A stretch of DNA of 23,329 nucleotides from Nocardioides sp. (GTDB taxonomy: Bacteria; Actinomycetota; Actinomycetes; Propionibacteriales; Nocardioidaceae). The position numbers and the translations under genes are program-made. The stretch lies in contig JAPSKJ010000012.1 in assembly GCA_031177735.1 (NCBI GenBank), positions 1-23,329 of the forward strand, given 5' to 3'. Positions within the stretch are counted from its first letter, which is position 1. Each line of letters begins with the position of its first letter. Below are positions 15,761-23,329 of this stretch, piece by piece. Under the pieces are notes generated by a model that worked only from the letters and a program-made list of their open reading frames with translations, was not told the DNA's origin and ran no database searches.

Positions 15761-16625
15761 CCTCGACGACCTGCGCGACGGCAGTGACTTCTCGGCCGGA
15801 AGCCAGGCGCCCACCGGGTTCCACCTGCGCGGCCTGGGCGGTCAGGACTGGGGCATGCGGAGCCGGCTTTCCCGCATCTTCGACCCCGCCGACGGCAAGA
15901 CTGTGATGCTCGCGTTCGACCACGGCTACTTCCAGGGCCCCACGTCGGGACTGGAGCGGCTCGACCGCACCATCCTCCCGCTGGTGCCCCAGGCGGACGC
16001 GTTGATGCTGACGCGGGGCGCCCTGCGCACCACCATCCCCGCCGAGTGCGGCAAGGGCATCGTCCTGCGCGCCAGCGGCGGTCCGAGCGTGCTGAAGGAC
16101 CTCTCCGACGAGGAGATCGCCGTCGGCATCGACGATGCCGTCCGGCTGGACGCCGCCGCGTTGGCGGTCCAGGTCTTCGTCGGCGGCGAGCACGAGACGC
16201 GGTCCATCCGGAACATGACCACCCTGGTCGACCGGGGTCAGGCGGCCGGCATCCCGGTGCTGGCCGTCACGGCGGTCGGTCGCGACATGGTTCGCGATGC
16301 CCGCTACTTCCGTCTCGCCACCCGCATCCCTGCCGAGCTGGGTGCTCACTTCGTGAAGACGTACTACGTCGAGGACGGCTTCGAGACCGTGACCTCGGCG
16401 TGCCCCGTTCCGATCATCATCGCCGGCGGCAAGAAGGTCCCGGAGGAGCAGGCGCTCACGGTCGCCTACCGGGCGATCCAGGAGGGTGCTGCGGGCGTCG
16501 ACATGGGACGCAACGTGTTCCAGTCCGAGCACCCCGCCGCGATGCTCTCGGCCGTCCGCGCTGTCGTGCACGACGGGCTCAAGCCGGACGAGGCCTACGA
16601 CCTCTTCCGCCAGCTGTCCAGCTAG
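15753..16625 (+). CDS. LsrF-like class I aldolase / thiolase
   Basis: A 290-residue TIM-barrel protein strikingly similar to E. coli LsrF as I recall its sequence: MADLDDLRDGSDF, DWGMRSRLSRIF, KTVMLAFDHGYFQGPT, KTYYVEDGFE, IIIAGGKK and GVDMGRNVFQS. The Schiff-base lysine corresponds to Lys202 in VKTYYVE. LsrF transfers an acetyl group from a phosphorylated AI-2 breakdown product to CoA, releasing dihydroxyacetone phosphate. Here there is no LsrB-, LsrG- or LsrR-like gene, so an analogous cleavage of another ketose phosphate is likelier than AI-2 breakdown. AAGGAG lies 13 bases before the ATG. Fold and active site are firm; reaction is inferred. Confidence 0.88.
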   Translation: MADLDDLRDGSDFSAGSQAPTGFHLRGLGGQDWGMRSRLSRIFDPADGKTVMLAFDHGYFQGPTSGLERLDRTILPLVPQADALMLTRGALRTTIPAECGKGIVLRASGGPSVLKDLSDEEIAVGIDDAVRLDAAALAVQVFVGGEHETRSIRNMTTLVDRGQAAGIPVLAVTAVGRDMVRDARYFRLATRIPAELGAHFVKTYYVEDGFETVTSACPVPIIIAGGKKVPEEQALTVAYRAIQEGAAGVDMGRNVFQSEHPAAMLSAVRAVVHDGLKPDEAYDLFRQLSS

Positions 16626-16700
16626 GCCGTCGGGTCACCCATCCACCACCCCGGGGGCGTCGGCGACGGCGCCCTCGGGCCTGACCTGGGATACGAACAC

Positions 16701-18353
16701 ATGCCTTCACTGACCACCTACCGTGCCGAGGTCGGCGCGGTCGACGTCGCCATCATCGGCGCGGGGATCAACGGATTGGCCGCCGCGCGCGAGTGCGCCG
16801 CGCGCGGGCTGTCGGTCCTCCTGATCGATCAGGACGACATCGGCTCCAAGACCTCCGCCATCTCCACGCGCCTGATCCACGGAGGGCTCAAGTACTTGGA
16901 GCGGCTCCAGGTCGGCCTCGTGCACGAGTCGATCCGGGAACGCAACATCCTGCTCGCCCAGGCGCCGCACCTGGTCAAGCCGTACCCCATGCTCATCCCG
17001 TTCTCGCGGACCCAGAGCCGACCCGGCTGGCTGCTCGCGTGCGGGCTGCTGCTCCACGACCTGATGGCGATCGGGAAGAAGCTGCCGCGCAACCGGATCC
17101 TGAGCGGGCGCCAGATCCGCCGGCGGTGGCCCTCGCTCGCCGCCACCGGGCTGCGGTGGGGCGGCCTGTTCCACGATGCTCACGTGCCGCTCACCGAGCG
17201 GCTGGCCGTGGAGCTGGCCGTGGAGGCGCACACCCGCGGGGCGGTGGTCCTCACCCACGCCCGGGTCGAGGAGCTGGTCCACACCGACGAGCGGGTCAGC
17301 GGCCTGCGCTACCGCGACCGCGTCGACGGAACGCTCAAGGAGGTGGCGGCATCGGTGGTCGTCAACGCCGCCGGCCCCTGGGTCGATGACATCCTTGCCA
17401 TGGTCGGCCTGGACGAGCGGCGGATCGGACCAACCAAGGGGAGCCACTGTGTCGTCGACCGTTTCGACGGCGCTCCGGAGACATGTGTCTTCTTCGAGTC
17501 GCCGCGGGACGCCCGCCCCATGTTCGTCCTGCCCTGGGAGGGCCGCTACATGATCGGGACGACCGACCTGCCCTATGACGGCTCGCTGGACGAGATCGCC
17601 ATCGACGACGACGAGGTGGACTACCTGCTGTCGGCGGTGAACGAGCTGATCCCGACAGCCGGACTCCACGCGGACGACGTCCTGTGGTCCTACTCGGGCG
17701 TGCGGCCACTTCCCTACGTCGAGGATCTGCGCCAGCCCGCTGCCGTGACCCGCGAGCACCAGATCGTCCGCCACCGGGGCACCCTGGCTGGCCTCGTCAC
17801 CATCGTCGGCGGCAAGCTGACCACGCACCGCGCCCTGGGCGAGCAGGTCGTCGACCTGGTCGAGACCATGCTGGGCAGGCGACGTCAACCGTCGCCCACT
17901 CGGACCGCCCCGCTGCCCGGAGCTCCCGTCGGCGAGGAGTGGTCCGTCGCGCGCGAGAGGCTGATCGCCCGGAGCGCCCTCCCCCCGGCGGTGGCGACGC
18001 GGCTGGTGGACACCTACGGGCGCACCAGCCTGGAGATCGAGGCGCTGGCGCTCCGGGACCCGGACCTCGCCGAGGTGGTGGATCCCGACAGCGGCGCCAT
18101 CGCCGCCGAGGTGGTGCACGCGGTCCGGTCCGAGGGTGCCTTCACGCTCGAGGACGTCATCCTGCGACGCACGCTCATCGGCATCAACGGCGATGTCGGT
18201 CTCGCAGCGGCCCCTGCTGTCGCGGAGGTCCTCGAGACCAAGTGCGGCTGGCCGGCCGATCGGGTCGGCAGCGAGCTCGCGGCGTACCGGCGTGCGGTAC
18301 GCCGGTTCCGTCCCCGCACGCTGCGGAGCACCCGCGCGGCCCACCGCGCCTGA
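16701..18353 (+). CDS. FAD-dependent glycerol-3-phosphate / polyol-phosphate dehydrogenase (GlpD/EryB-like)
   Basis: A 550-residue flavoprotein. The FAD-binding motif GAGINGLAAAR lies at residues 20-30. The GlpD fingerprint STRLIHGGLKYLE follows, then NAAGPWVDDI, IGTTDLPYDG, YSGVRPL and IVGGKLTTHR. A C-terminal DAO_C-like helical domain covers about residues 400-530. GlpD oxidises glycerol 3-phosphate to dihydroxyacetone phosphate at the membrane with electrons to quinone; EryB-type relatives act on erythritol phosphate. Between an aldolase and an FGGY kinase, it probably oxidises a polyol phosphate to a ketose phosphate. A 75-base gap separates it from the LsrF-like gene. The upstream ribosome site is weak. 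Exact substrate unknown. Confidence 0.88.
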   Translation: MPSLTTYRAEVGAVDVAIIGAGINGLAAARECAARGLSVLLIDQDDIGSKTSAISTRLIHGGLKYLERLQVGLVHESIRERNILLAQAPHLVKPYPMLIPFSRTQSRPGWLLACGLLLHDLMAIGKKLPRNRILSGRQIRRRWPSLAATGLRWGGLFHDAHVPLTERLAVELAVEAHTRGAVVLTHARVEELVHTDERVSGLRYRDRVDGTLKEVAASVVVNAAGPWVDDILAMVGLDERRIGPTKGSHCVVDRFDGAPETCVFFESPRDARPMFVLPWEGRYMIGTTDLPYDGSLDEIAIDDDEVDYLLSAVNELIPTAGLHADDVLWSYSGVRPLPYVEDLRQPAAVTREHQIVRHRGTLAGLVTIVGGKLTTHRALGEQVVDLVETMLGRRRQPSPTRTAPLPGAPVGEEWSVARERLIARSALPPAVATRLVDTYGRTSLEIEALALRDPDLAEVVDPDSGAIAAEVVHAVRSEGAFTLEDVILRRTLIGINGDVGLAAAPAVAEVLETKCGWPADRVGSELAAYRRAVRRFRPRTLRSTRAAHRA

Positions 18354-18398
18354 CGACGTGCCACCAGCGGTCCACAAGCTCAAGGAGACCCAAGCGAC

Positions 18399-19943
18399 AT
18401 GAACACCTGTTACGTCGGCGTGGACATCGGGCTCACCGCCGCCAAGGCGGCGGCCTTCGACCCGCATGGTCGTGAGCTGCGCACGTTCTCGGCGCCGAAC
18501 CCGCGCCTGGCGATCAGCCGGGACCACCAGGAGATCGACATGCTCGCTCTCCGCGACGTCGTGGTCGCCGTGCTGCGACAGCTCACCACGTGGTTGGACG
18601 CCGAGGGCTGGGTGCCCGCGGCCGTGGGCGTCGCGGGGCACGGCAACGGCCTCTACCTCCTCGACGACGACCTCCGTCCGGTCCGCCCCGCGATCGCCTC
18701 CACCGACAGCCGCGCCGAGCACATCGTCGCTCGCATCCCGGACGCCGACGTACGCCGAATGCAGCAGATCACCGGGTCGGTTCCGTGGGCCGGGCAACCG
18801 GCAGTGCTGCTGCGCTGGCTCCACGAGCACGAGCCGGACGCGCTCGAGCGCACGCGCTGGGTGCTGACCTGCAAGGACTGGATCACCACCTGCCTCACCG
18901 GGAAGGTCAGCGCCGACTTCTCCGACGCGTCCGCGTGCGGCCTCCTCTCGCTGGCCCGTCGCGACTACGAGCCGGAGGTGCTGGCGATTCTCGACCTGCC
19001 GGCCAGCCTGCGCGAGGCGTTCCCCGAGCTGGCCGACTCCGACGCGGTCGTCGGTGAGGTCACCGGGTCGGTCGCGGCCCTCACCGGCCTGCCGGCCGGC
19101 ACGCCGGTCGTCGCCGGCTGCATGGACTGCGTGGCCAGCCCGCTCGGCGCGGGCTCGGTGCGGCCCGGCGACGTGACGATCATCGTCGGCACCTGGGCGA
19201 TCAACTCGGTCGTCGTGCCGGTGGACCAGCAGCCGCCCGCGGTCACGCTGAACGCCCTGCTGCCGGACCCGACGGCGATGCTGGCCCAGGAGGTGGCTCC
19301 GACCTCGGCAGCGGCCGTCGAGTGGTTCGCCTCGCTGATGTCGAGCCTGGCTGTCGACGCGGTCACCCCCAGGCAGCTTCTGCACGCGGCGGCAGACGTG
19401 CCAGCCGGTGCTGACGGGCTGCTGTTCCTGCCGTTCATCCACGGCGCCCCCGAGCACCTCGGCGCGTCCGGGACGCTGCTCGGCGTCAAGGGCAGCCACG
19501 GCTACCGGGAGATCTCGCGAGCCGTGATCGAGGGGGTCACCCAGTACCACCGTGTCCAGGTGGAGAAGCTGCGGCGCAGTGGCGCCCGGGTCTCCGAGGA
19601 ACCATGGACCCTGGCCGGCGGTGGTGCGCGGAACCCCGTCTGGGCCCAGATGTTCGCCGACGTGATCGGGCATCCCATGCGTCGGCAGCTCGGGACGGAG
19701 CTCGGTGCCCGAGGGGTCGCCTGGCTGGCCGCCCGGGGGCACGGAGCGGAGGTCGAGGGTTGGCGCACGAATCCCGACAGCGCGTCGGTCGTGCAACCCG
19801 GCCCGGACCGTGACACCTACCGCAGCCAGGGGCGTCGGTTCGACCAGACGCTCAGCGCACTGAGCGGCGCCTGGTCGGCGGCCGCCGAGCACTCGCCGGA
19901 TGCTCACCTGCCCGTGGCGGTCGCCACCGGGGCCGTGTCGTGA
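18399..19943 (+). CDS. FGGY family carbohydrate kinase (LyxK/EryA-like)
   Basis: A 514-residue sugar kinase. The N-terminal phosphate loop is GVDIGLTAAKAAAFD. The catalytic Asp is residue 243 in GCMDCVAS, followed by VGTWAINS, and the C-terminal adenosine motif is AGGGARNPVWAQMFADV. Segments such as GHGNGLYLLDDD, WAGQPAVLLRWLHEHEP and EVAPTSAAAVEWF resemble L-xylulose kinase LyxK and erythritol kinase EryA more than glycerol kinase or LsrK, by my reading. It would phosphorylate the imported sugar or polyol. AAGGAG stands upstream of the ATG. The stop overlaps the next start in a 4-base GTGA junction. Confidence 0.9.
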   Translation: MNTCYVGVDIGLTAAKAAAFDPHGRELRTFSAPNPRLAISRDHQEIDMLALRDVVVAVLRQLTTWLDAEGWVPAAVGVAGHGNGLYLLDDDLRPVRPAIASTDSRAEHIVARIPDADVRRMQQITGSVPWAGQPAVLLRWLHEHEPDALERTRWVLTCKDWITTCLTGKVSADFSDASACGLLSLARRDYEPEVLAILDLPASLREAFPELADSDAVVGEVTGSVAALTGLPAGTPVVAGCMDCVASPLGAGSVRPGDVTIIVGTWAINSVVVPVDQQPPAVTLNALLPDPTAMLAQEVAPTSAAAVEWFASLMSSLAVDAVTPRQLLHAAADVPAGADGLLFLPFIHGAPEHLGASGTLLGVKGSHGYREISRAVIEGVTQYHRVQVEKLRRSGARVSEEPWTLAGGGARNPVWAQMFADVIGHPMRRQLGTELGARGVAWLAARGHGAEVEGWRTNPDSASVVQPGPDRDTYRSQGRRFDQTLSALSGAWSAAAEHSPDAHLPVAVATGAVS

Positions 19944-21871
19944 GCGCCGCGGTCACGTCGGACCTCGACGAGATCACCCGGCTCTCGCGCAAGCTGGGGG
20001 CGGACCCGTCCGTGGTCCTGCACGGCGGTGGAAACACCTCGATCAAGGGCCGGGTGCTGGACGTCGTCGGCGACGAGGTCGACGTCGTCTGGGTCAAGGG
20101 CAGCGGATGGGATCTGGGCACCATCACACCGGAAGGGTTCGCGCCGTTACGTCGCGACCGGCTGCTCCGGCTGCTCGAGCTCGACACCCTGAGCGACAGC
20201 GCGATGGTCAACGAGCTGCGCCAGGCCTCGCTCGACGCCGCTGCGCCCACCGCTTCCATCGAAGCCCTGCTCCACGCCTTCCTGCCCGCGCGGGTGGTCC
20301 TGCACTCGCACGCGGACGCGATCGTCGCGCTCACCAACCAGCCTGGCGGTGCACGCGCGGTCGAGCAGGCGCTCGGTAGAGCGGTCCACGTCCTTCCCTA
20401 CATCAAGCCGGGCTTCGCGCTCGCGCGTGCGGTGGCTGGTGCCGGCGCGGCGCTCGCCGCGACCGATGCGCTGGTGCTGTGCCACCACGGGTTGTTCACC
20501 TTCGGTGATGACCCGGACGCAGTCCTGGAGCGACACCTCCAGCTGATCGAGCTGGCCTCGCGGGCCGCGGGCGCTCGGGAGTGGGGGGCACCCGGCCCCG
20601 CGGTCGAGCGAGCGGGAGACCCGGTCGAGGTCGCCGCTCTCCGGTCGGAGGTGTCGCGAGCCGCCGGTCGTCCGGTCATCCTCGTCCAGTCGACCTCCTC
20701 ACGGGCGATGTCCTACGCCGCTCGTCCGGACGTCGCCGCCGTCACTGCGCGCGGTCCTGCGACACCTGAGCACCTGATCTACACCAAGCGACGTCCGATG
20801 GTGGGCCGCGACGTGGACGCCTTCGTCGCTGACCACCAGCGGTACGTGGCCGAGCACCGCGCCGGCGATCAGGAGATCGTCGAGATCGACCCGGCGCCGC
20901 GGGTCGTGCTCGACCCCCAGCTCGGCCTTCTCACAGTAGGGCGGACCGCTCGAGCGGCTGCCGTCGTGCACGACATCGCACTGCACACCATGGACATCGT
21001 CGAAGCGGCCGACCGCGCGGGTGGCTACCTGTCGCTCGACGAGGCCGGCTGCTTCGCGATGGAGTACTGGGAGCTCGAGCAGGCGAAGCTGCGCAGCGCG
21101 ACCGACCTGCCGGAGTTCACCGGCGAGGTCGCGGTCGTGACGGGGGCGGCCTCCGGGATCGGCCGTGCGTGTGCGCAGCGACTGCTCGACCTGGGCGCAG
21201 CGGTGGTCGGAGTCGATCTGGATCCCGCCGTTGTCGACTCCTTCGACTCACCTGTGTGGCGCGGCATGGTCGGTGACGTGGCGGAAGCCGAGGTGATGCG
21301 ACGAGCAGCCGAAGTCGCGGCTCGTGACTACGGCGGCGTGGACATCCTGGTGATCGGGGCCGGCATCTTCCCACCCGGCGCTCCGCTCGCACGACTGGAC
21401 GAGGTGGAGTGGCGCAGAGCGTTGTCGGTCAACGCCACGGCGGTGGCGGTGGCGTTCCGGGAGCTGCACCCCTATCTGGCCCTGGCCCCCCGAGGAGGCC
21501 GCGTGGTGCTCGTGTCGACGAAGAACGTCGCCGCCCCGGGCCCGAACGTCGCGGCGTACTCCGCCAGCAAGGCCGCCGCTGCTCAGACCGCCCGCGTCGC
21601 CGCGCTGGAGTGGGCACGCGATGGCATCCGAGTGAACCACGTCGAGCCCGACGCCGTCTTCGACACCTCCCTGTGGACGGCGGACCTCCTCGCCACCCGA
21701 GCAGCCAGCTACGGGCTGACGGTCGAGGAGTACAAGACCCGCAATCTGCTGGGCATCGAGGTCACCAGCCGCATGGTGGCCGAGGCGGTGGCGCAGCTGT
21801 GCTCGTCGGCGTTCGTGGCCACCACCGGCGCGCACATCACCGTCGACGGCGGCAACGACCGGCTGGTCTGA
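19940..21871 (+). CDS. Bifunctional class II aldolase / short-chain dehydrogenase (RhaEW-like fusion)
   Basis: A 643-residue fusion. The N-terminal class II aldolase (to about residue 380) has LHGGGNTSIKG (residues 28-37), SIEALLHAF, the zinc pair HSH (122-124) and CHHGLFTFGDD (from 181). The C-terminal SDR (from about 393) has TGAASGIG, VNATAVAV, VSTKN, YSASK (about 540-544) and a C-terminal VDGGND. RhaEW-type fusions split rhamnulose 1-phosphate to dihydroxyacetone phosphate and lactaldehyde, then oxidise the aldehyde with NAD. No isomerase gene is present here, so the ketose phosphate probably comes from the FAD dehydrogenase. GTG start inside a GTGA overlap. Last gene of the operon. Confidence 0.9.
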   Translation: MSAAVTSDLDEITRLSRKLGADPSVVLHGGGNTSIKGRVLDVVGDEVDVVWVKGSGWDLGTITPEGFAPLRRDRLLRLLELDTLSDSAMVNELRQASLDAAAPTASIEALLHAFLPARVVLHSHADAIVALTNQPGGARAVEQALGRAVHVLPYIKPGFALARAVAGAGAALAATDALVLCHHGLFTFGDDPDAVLERHLQLIELASRAAGAREWGAPGPAVERAGDPVEVAALRSEVSRAAGRPVILVQSTSSRAMSYAARPDVAAVTARGPATPEHLIYTKRRPMVGRDVDAFVADHQRYVAEHRAGDQEIVEIDPAPRVVLDPQLGLLTVGRTARAAAVVHDIALHTMDIVEAADRAGGYLSLDEAGCFAMEYWELEQAKLRSATDLPEFTGEVAVVTGAASGIGRACAQRLLDLGAAVVGVDLDPAVVDSFDSPVWRGMVGDVAEAEVMRRAAEVAARDYGGVDILVIGAGIFPPGAPLARLDEVEWRRALSVNATAVAVAFRELHPYLALAPRGGRVVLVSTKNVAAPGPNVAAYSASKAAAAQTARVAALEWARDGIRVNHVEPDAVFDTSLWTADLLATRAASYGLTVEEYKTRNLLGIEVTSRMVAEAVAQLCSSAFVATTGAHITVDGGNDRLV

Positions 21872-22011
21872 CACGGCGACCTGGACCTCTCCAACGGGAC
21901 GAGCAGGTGCCGCCTGAAATCCCGGTCGACATCCGTGAGGGCGCGTGGACGGCCGACCCCGATCCGGACATGTAGAGGATGACGGATCACTCAGGCGAGG
22001 AGGCGAGCACC

Positions 22012-22596
22012 ATGGCGGAACGCTTGGATGGGCTCTTGCAGGCGGCGGCCCCGCAGGTCACCCGACGAACACCGCAGCTCGCTGAGGTGCTGGACGAGCT
22101 GGTCCTCGCCACCGCCGCGGCGGCCGGACAGCGACGCGGCCGGCCGAGGTCGCGGGCCGTCGTCGTGGCAGCCGGCCTGGCTGTGACCGTCGGCGCAGGG
22201 GTGACGGCTGCGGCTGCGGCCGGCGTGTTCTCCTCACCCGGGCCGCAGGGGCCCGACTGGTTCAATGAGCCAGGCGTGCTGACGCTTCCGATCGTGCTGT
22301 CAGGTGGGCAGTCCTGTGAGGTGACGTTCGCCGCGGTGCCGAACGAAAGCGCCGCCGTCCCGGCGGACCGGTGGCAGGCCACCCTCGACGCTGCTCGTGC
22401 GTTCGTCGGCAGCGTGGACCCAGGCTCGTTCGCGGTCGAGGAGTGGACGGGGCAGCACGGATCTGACAAGGCCAGGATCTCCGCAGCGGGTGCTGAACTC
22501 GCCGAGCTCATGCAGGCCGACCTACGAGGCCGTGGCCTGCCGTCGGAGTCGGTCACCATCGCCTCCATCCACACCTGCTCACTGGGAGAGGGATGA
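22012..22596 (+). CDS. Single-pass membrane protein, possible sigma-factor partner
   Basis: Predicted 194 residues from the ATG at 22012, chosen because GAGGAGG (21997-22003) lies 9 bases upstream; an ATG at 21979 is also in frame. A cytoplasmic N-terminus of about 50 residues (MAERLDGLLQAAAPQVTRRT...) precedes one membrane segment (AVVVAAGLAVTVGAGVTAAA) and an extracytoplasmic domain with two cysteines. Its stop overlaps the ECF sigma gene in ATGA. This topology and pairing suggest an anti-sigma role, but the HxxxCxxC zinc motif of classical anti-sigma factors is absent and the gene comes before, not after, the sigma gene. Function is inferred. Confidence 0.72.
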   Translation: MAERLDGLLQAAAPQVTRRTPQLAEVLDELVLATAAAAGQRRGRPRSRAVVVAAGLAVTVGAGVTAAAAAGVFSSPGPQGPDWFNEPGVLTLPIVLSGGQSCEVTFAAVPNESAAVPADRWQATLDAARAFVGSVDPGSFAVEEWTGQHGSDKARISAAGAELAELMQADLRGRGLPSESVTIASIHTCSLGEG

Positions 22597-23099
22597 GCAG
22601 CGCAGCCAGGGTCGCTGCGCAGCGTGAGGCACTCAGCGAGCACGCGGCCGACCTGCTTTCGTACCTCGAGCGCCGGGTGCTCGTCCGGGAGGACGCCGCA
22701 GATCTGCTGAGCGAGACGATGTTGCAGGCCTGGCGCCGCGTCGACAGCTTCCCGAACGAGAGCAGGGAGCGACAGCGGATGTGGCTGTTCACCATCGCCG
22801 CTCACGTCCTCGCCAATCACCGTCGCACGATCCGTCGTCGCAGCGCCTTGGCCGACCGCCTTCGCCAGCATGTCAACGACGCAGGTCTGCCGGACCAGTC
22901 CGAGGCTCATGCCGTGCGGGACGCGGTGCTGCGGCTCCGCGACGCCCAGCGGGAGCTGGTGATGCTCATCCACTGGGACGGCTTCACGATCGCTGAAGCA
23001 GCCGAGCTGCTCGGAGTCAACGAATCGACCGCCCGCGGTAGGTACGCGGCCGCCCGATCGAGTCTGCGGACCGCTCTCCAAGAAGGCGCGAGGATGTGA
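22593..23099 (+). CDS. ECF-type RNA polymerase sigma factor
   Basis: A 168-residue sigma-70 family protein containing only regions 2 and 4. Region 2 (about residues 15-78) includes LLSYLERRVLVREDAADLLSE, TMLQAWRRVDSF and RMWLFTIAAHVLANHRR. Region 4 (about 110-162) carries the DNA-binding helix-turn-helix, GFTIAEAAELLGVNESTARG. It directs RNA polymerase to a small regulon. The ATG lies in a 4-base overlap with the membrane protein upstream, so the two are translationally coupled. No matching promoter motif was identified in the window. Confidence 0.88.
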   Translation: MSSAARVAAQREALSEHAADLLSYLERRVLVREDAADLLSETMLQAWRRVDSFPNESRERQRMWLFTIAAHVLANHRRTIRRRSALADRLRQHVNDAGLPDQSEAHAVRDAVLRLRDAQRELVMLIHWDGFTIAEAAELLGVNESTARGRYAAARSSLRTALQEGARM

Positions 23100-23106
23100 C
23101 TCGTGC

Positions 23107-23141
23107 CCGGCGCCCTGAGGCCTCGGCTACGGCCGCGCCGG
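23107..23141. terminator. Possible bidirectional terminator-like hairpin
   Basis: CCGGCGC (23107-23113) and GCGCCGG (23135-23141) are complementary around a 21-base loop that itself contains the palindrome GAGGCCTC. It fills the 42-base gap between the convergent sigma-factor and GNAT genes. No T-run follows on either strand, so the terminator call rests on position and stem only. Confidence 0.3.
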
Positions 23142-23329
23142 CTACGCCTGCCAGTCGCTGCGCAGGATCGAGTAGAGGTAACCGTCCCGGTAGGCGCCGT
23201 CGCGCCACTGCGCGCCCCTGGTGATCCCTTCCCGAGTGAACCCGGCCTTCTCCAGCGCCCGCTGCTCCGCAACGTTCTCGACGTCGGTGTGGGCCTCGAC
23301 GCGGTTGACGGCGGTGTGCCGGAAGAACA
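23142..23329 (-). CDS. GNAT family N-acetyltransferase, partial (5' end beyond window)
   Basis: The C-terminal 62 residues of a GNAT acetyltransferase are readable on the minus strand. They run in from the window end and stop at TAG (plus-strand CTA at 23142-23144). The sequence FRHTAVNRVEAHTDVENV, then ALEKAGFTREGITRG and DGYLYSILRSDW, is the hallmark of RimJ/RimL-type N-acetyltransferases, where the N-x-AS-x-x-LEKAGF-like helix follows the acetyl-CoA site. The acceptor could be a protein N-terminus or a small molecule. It converges on the sigma factor gene. The acetyl-CoA loop lies outside the window. Confidence 0.85.
   Translation of the reverse strand, partial: FFRHTAVNRVEAHTDVENVAEQRALEKAGFTREGITRGAQWRDGAYRDGYLYSILRSDWQA

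Noticed and set aside
16655..16674. Hairpin GGGCGT/GCGCCC between the LsrF-like and FAD dehydrogenase genes
   Set aside because: Only six pairs including a G-T and no T-run; an internal operon gap of 75 bases does not need a terminator.

Overview
The window is about 70% G+C with dense, often overlapping genes. Gene content points to a high-GC actinobacterium: a DUF222/HNH '13E12-type' gene, a Suc/Fer-type iron-sulfur protein, actinobacterial lipoproteins and an ECF sigma factor. A Nocardioidaceae-like host is my best guess, but that is inference. No rRNA, tRNA, CRISPR array, insertion sequence or origin was seen, and no gene-free stretch exceeds about 200 bases.

Left part (1-4998): a frameshifted DUF222/HNH gene cut by the window edge; a convergent secreted protein of unknown function; then a compact three-gene unit reading right. 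The unit is an 86-residue Asp/Gly/Thr/Ala-repeat peptide, a JmjC-type (Cupin_4) Fe(II)/2-oxoglutarate oxygenase, and a Suc/Fer thioredoxin-like Fe-S protein. Both downstream genes appear to begin at CTG codons inside CTGA overlaps. A perfect 15-bp stem-loop lies just after the first of these junctions. This unit is the best candidate for an undescribed system (a peptide with a dedicated hydroxylase). A membrane-anchored Ig-like protein follows.

Middle (5056-10962): an EntS-like MFS exporter, a NUDIX hydrolase, an approximately 90-bp near-perfect palindrome that supplies the start codon and N-terminus of a CapA-type lipoprotein, then leftward genes for an M28 peptidase lipoprotein, an aldo-keto reductase and a GntR/HutC-UTRA regulator.

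Right part (11095-21871): a long rightward operon divergent from the GntR gene. It holds a sugar-type ABC importer (binding lipoprotein, double ATPase, two permeases), an LsrF-like class I aldolase/thiolase, a GlpD/EryB-like FAD dehydrogenase, a LyxK/EryA-like FGGY kinase, and a RhaEW-like class II aldolase-SDR fusion. The likely logic is uptake of a polyol or deoxy-sugar alcohol, phosphorylation, oxidation of the phosphate ester to a ketose phosphate, aldol cleavage to dihydroxyacetone phosphate plus an aldehyde, and aldehyde oxidation. The substrate is not identifiable from sequence. Three CATGAC repeats at exact 14-bp spacing in the divergent region are the probable GntR operator.

Far right: a membrane protein and ECF sigma factor pair in reversed order, then a leftward GNAT acetyltransferase cut by the window end.
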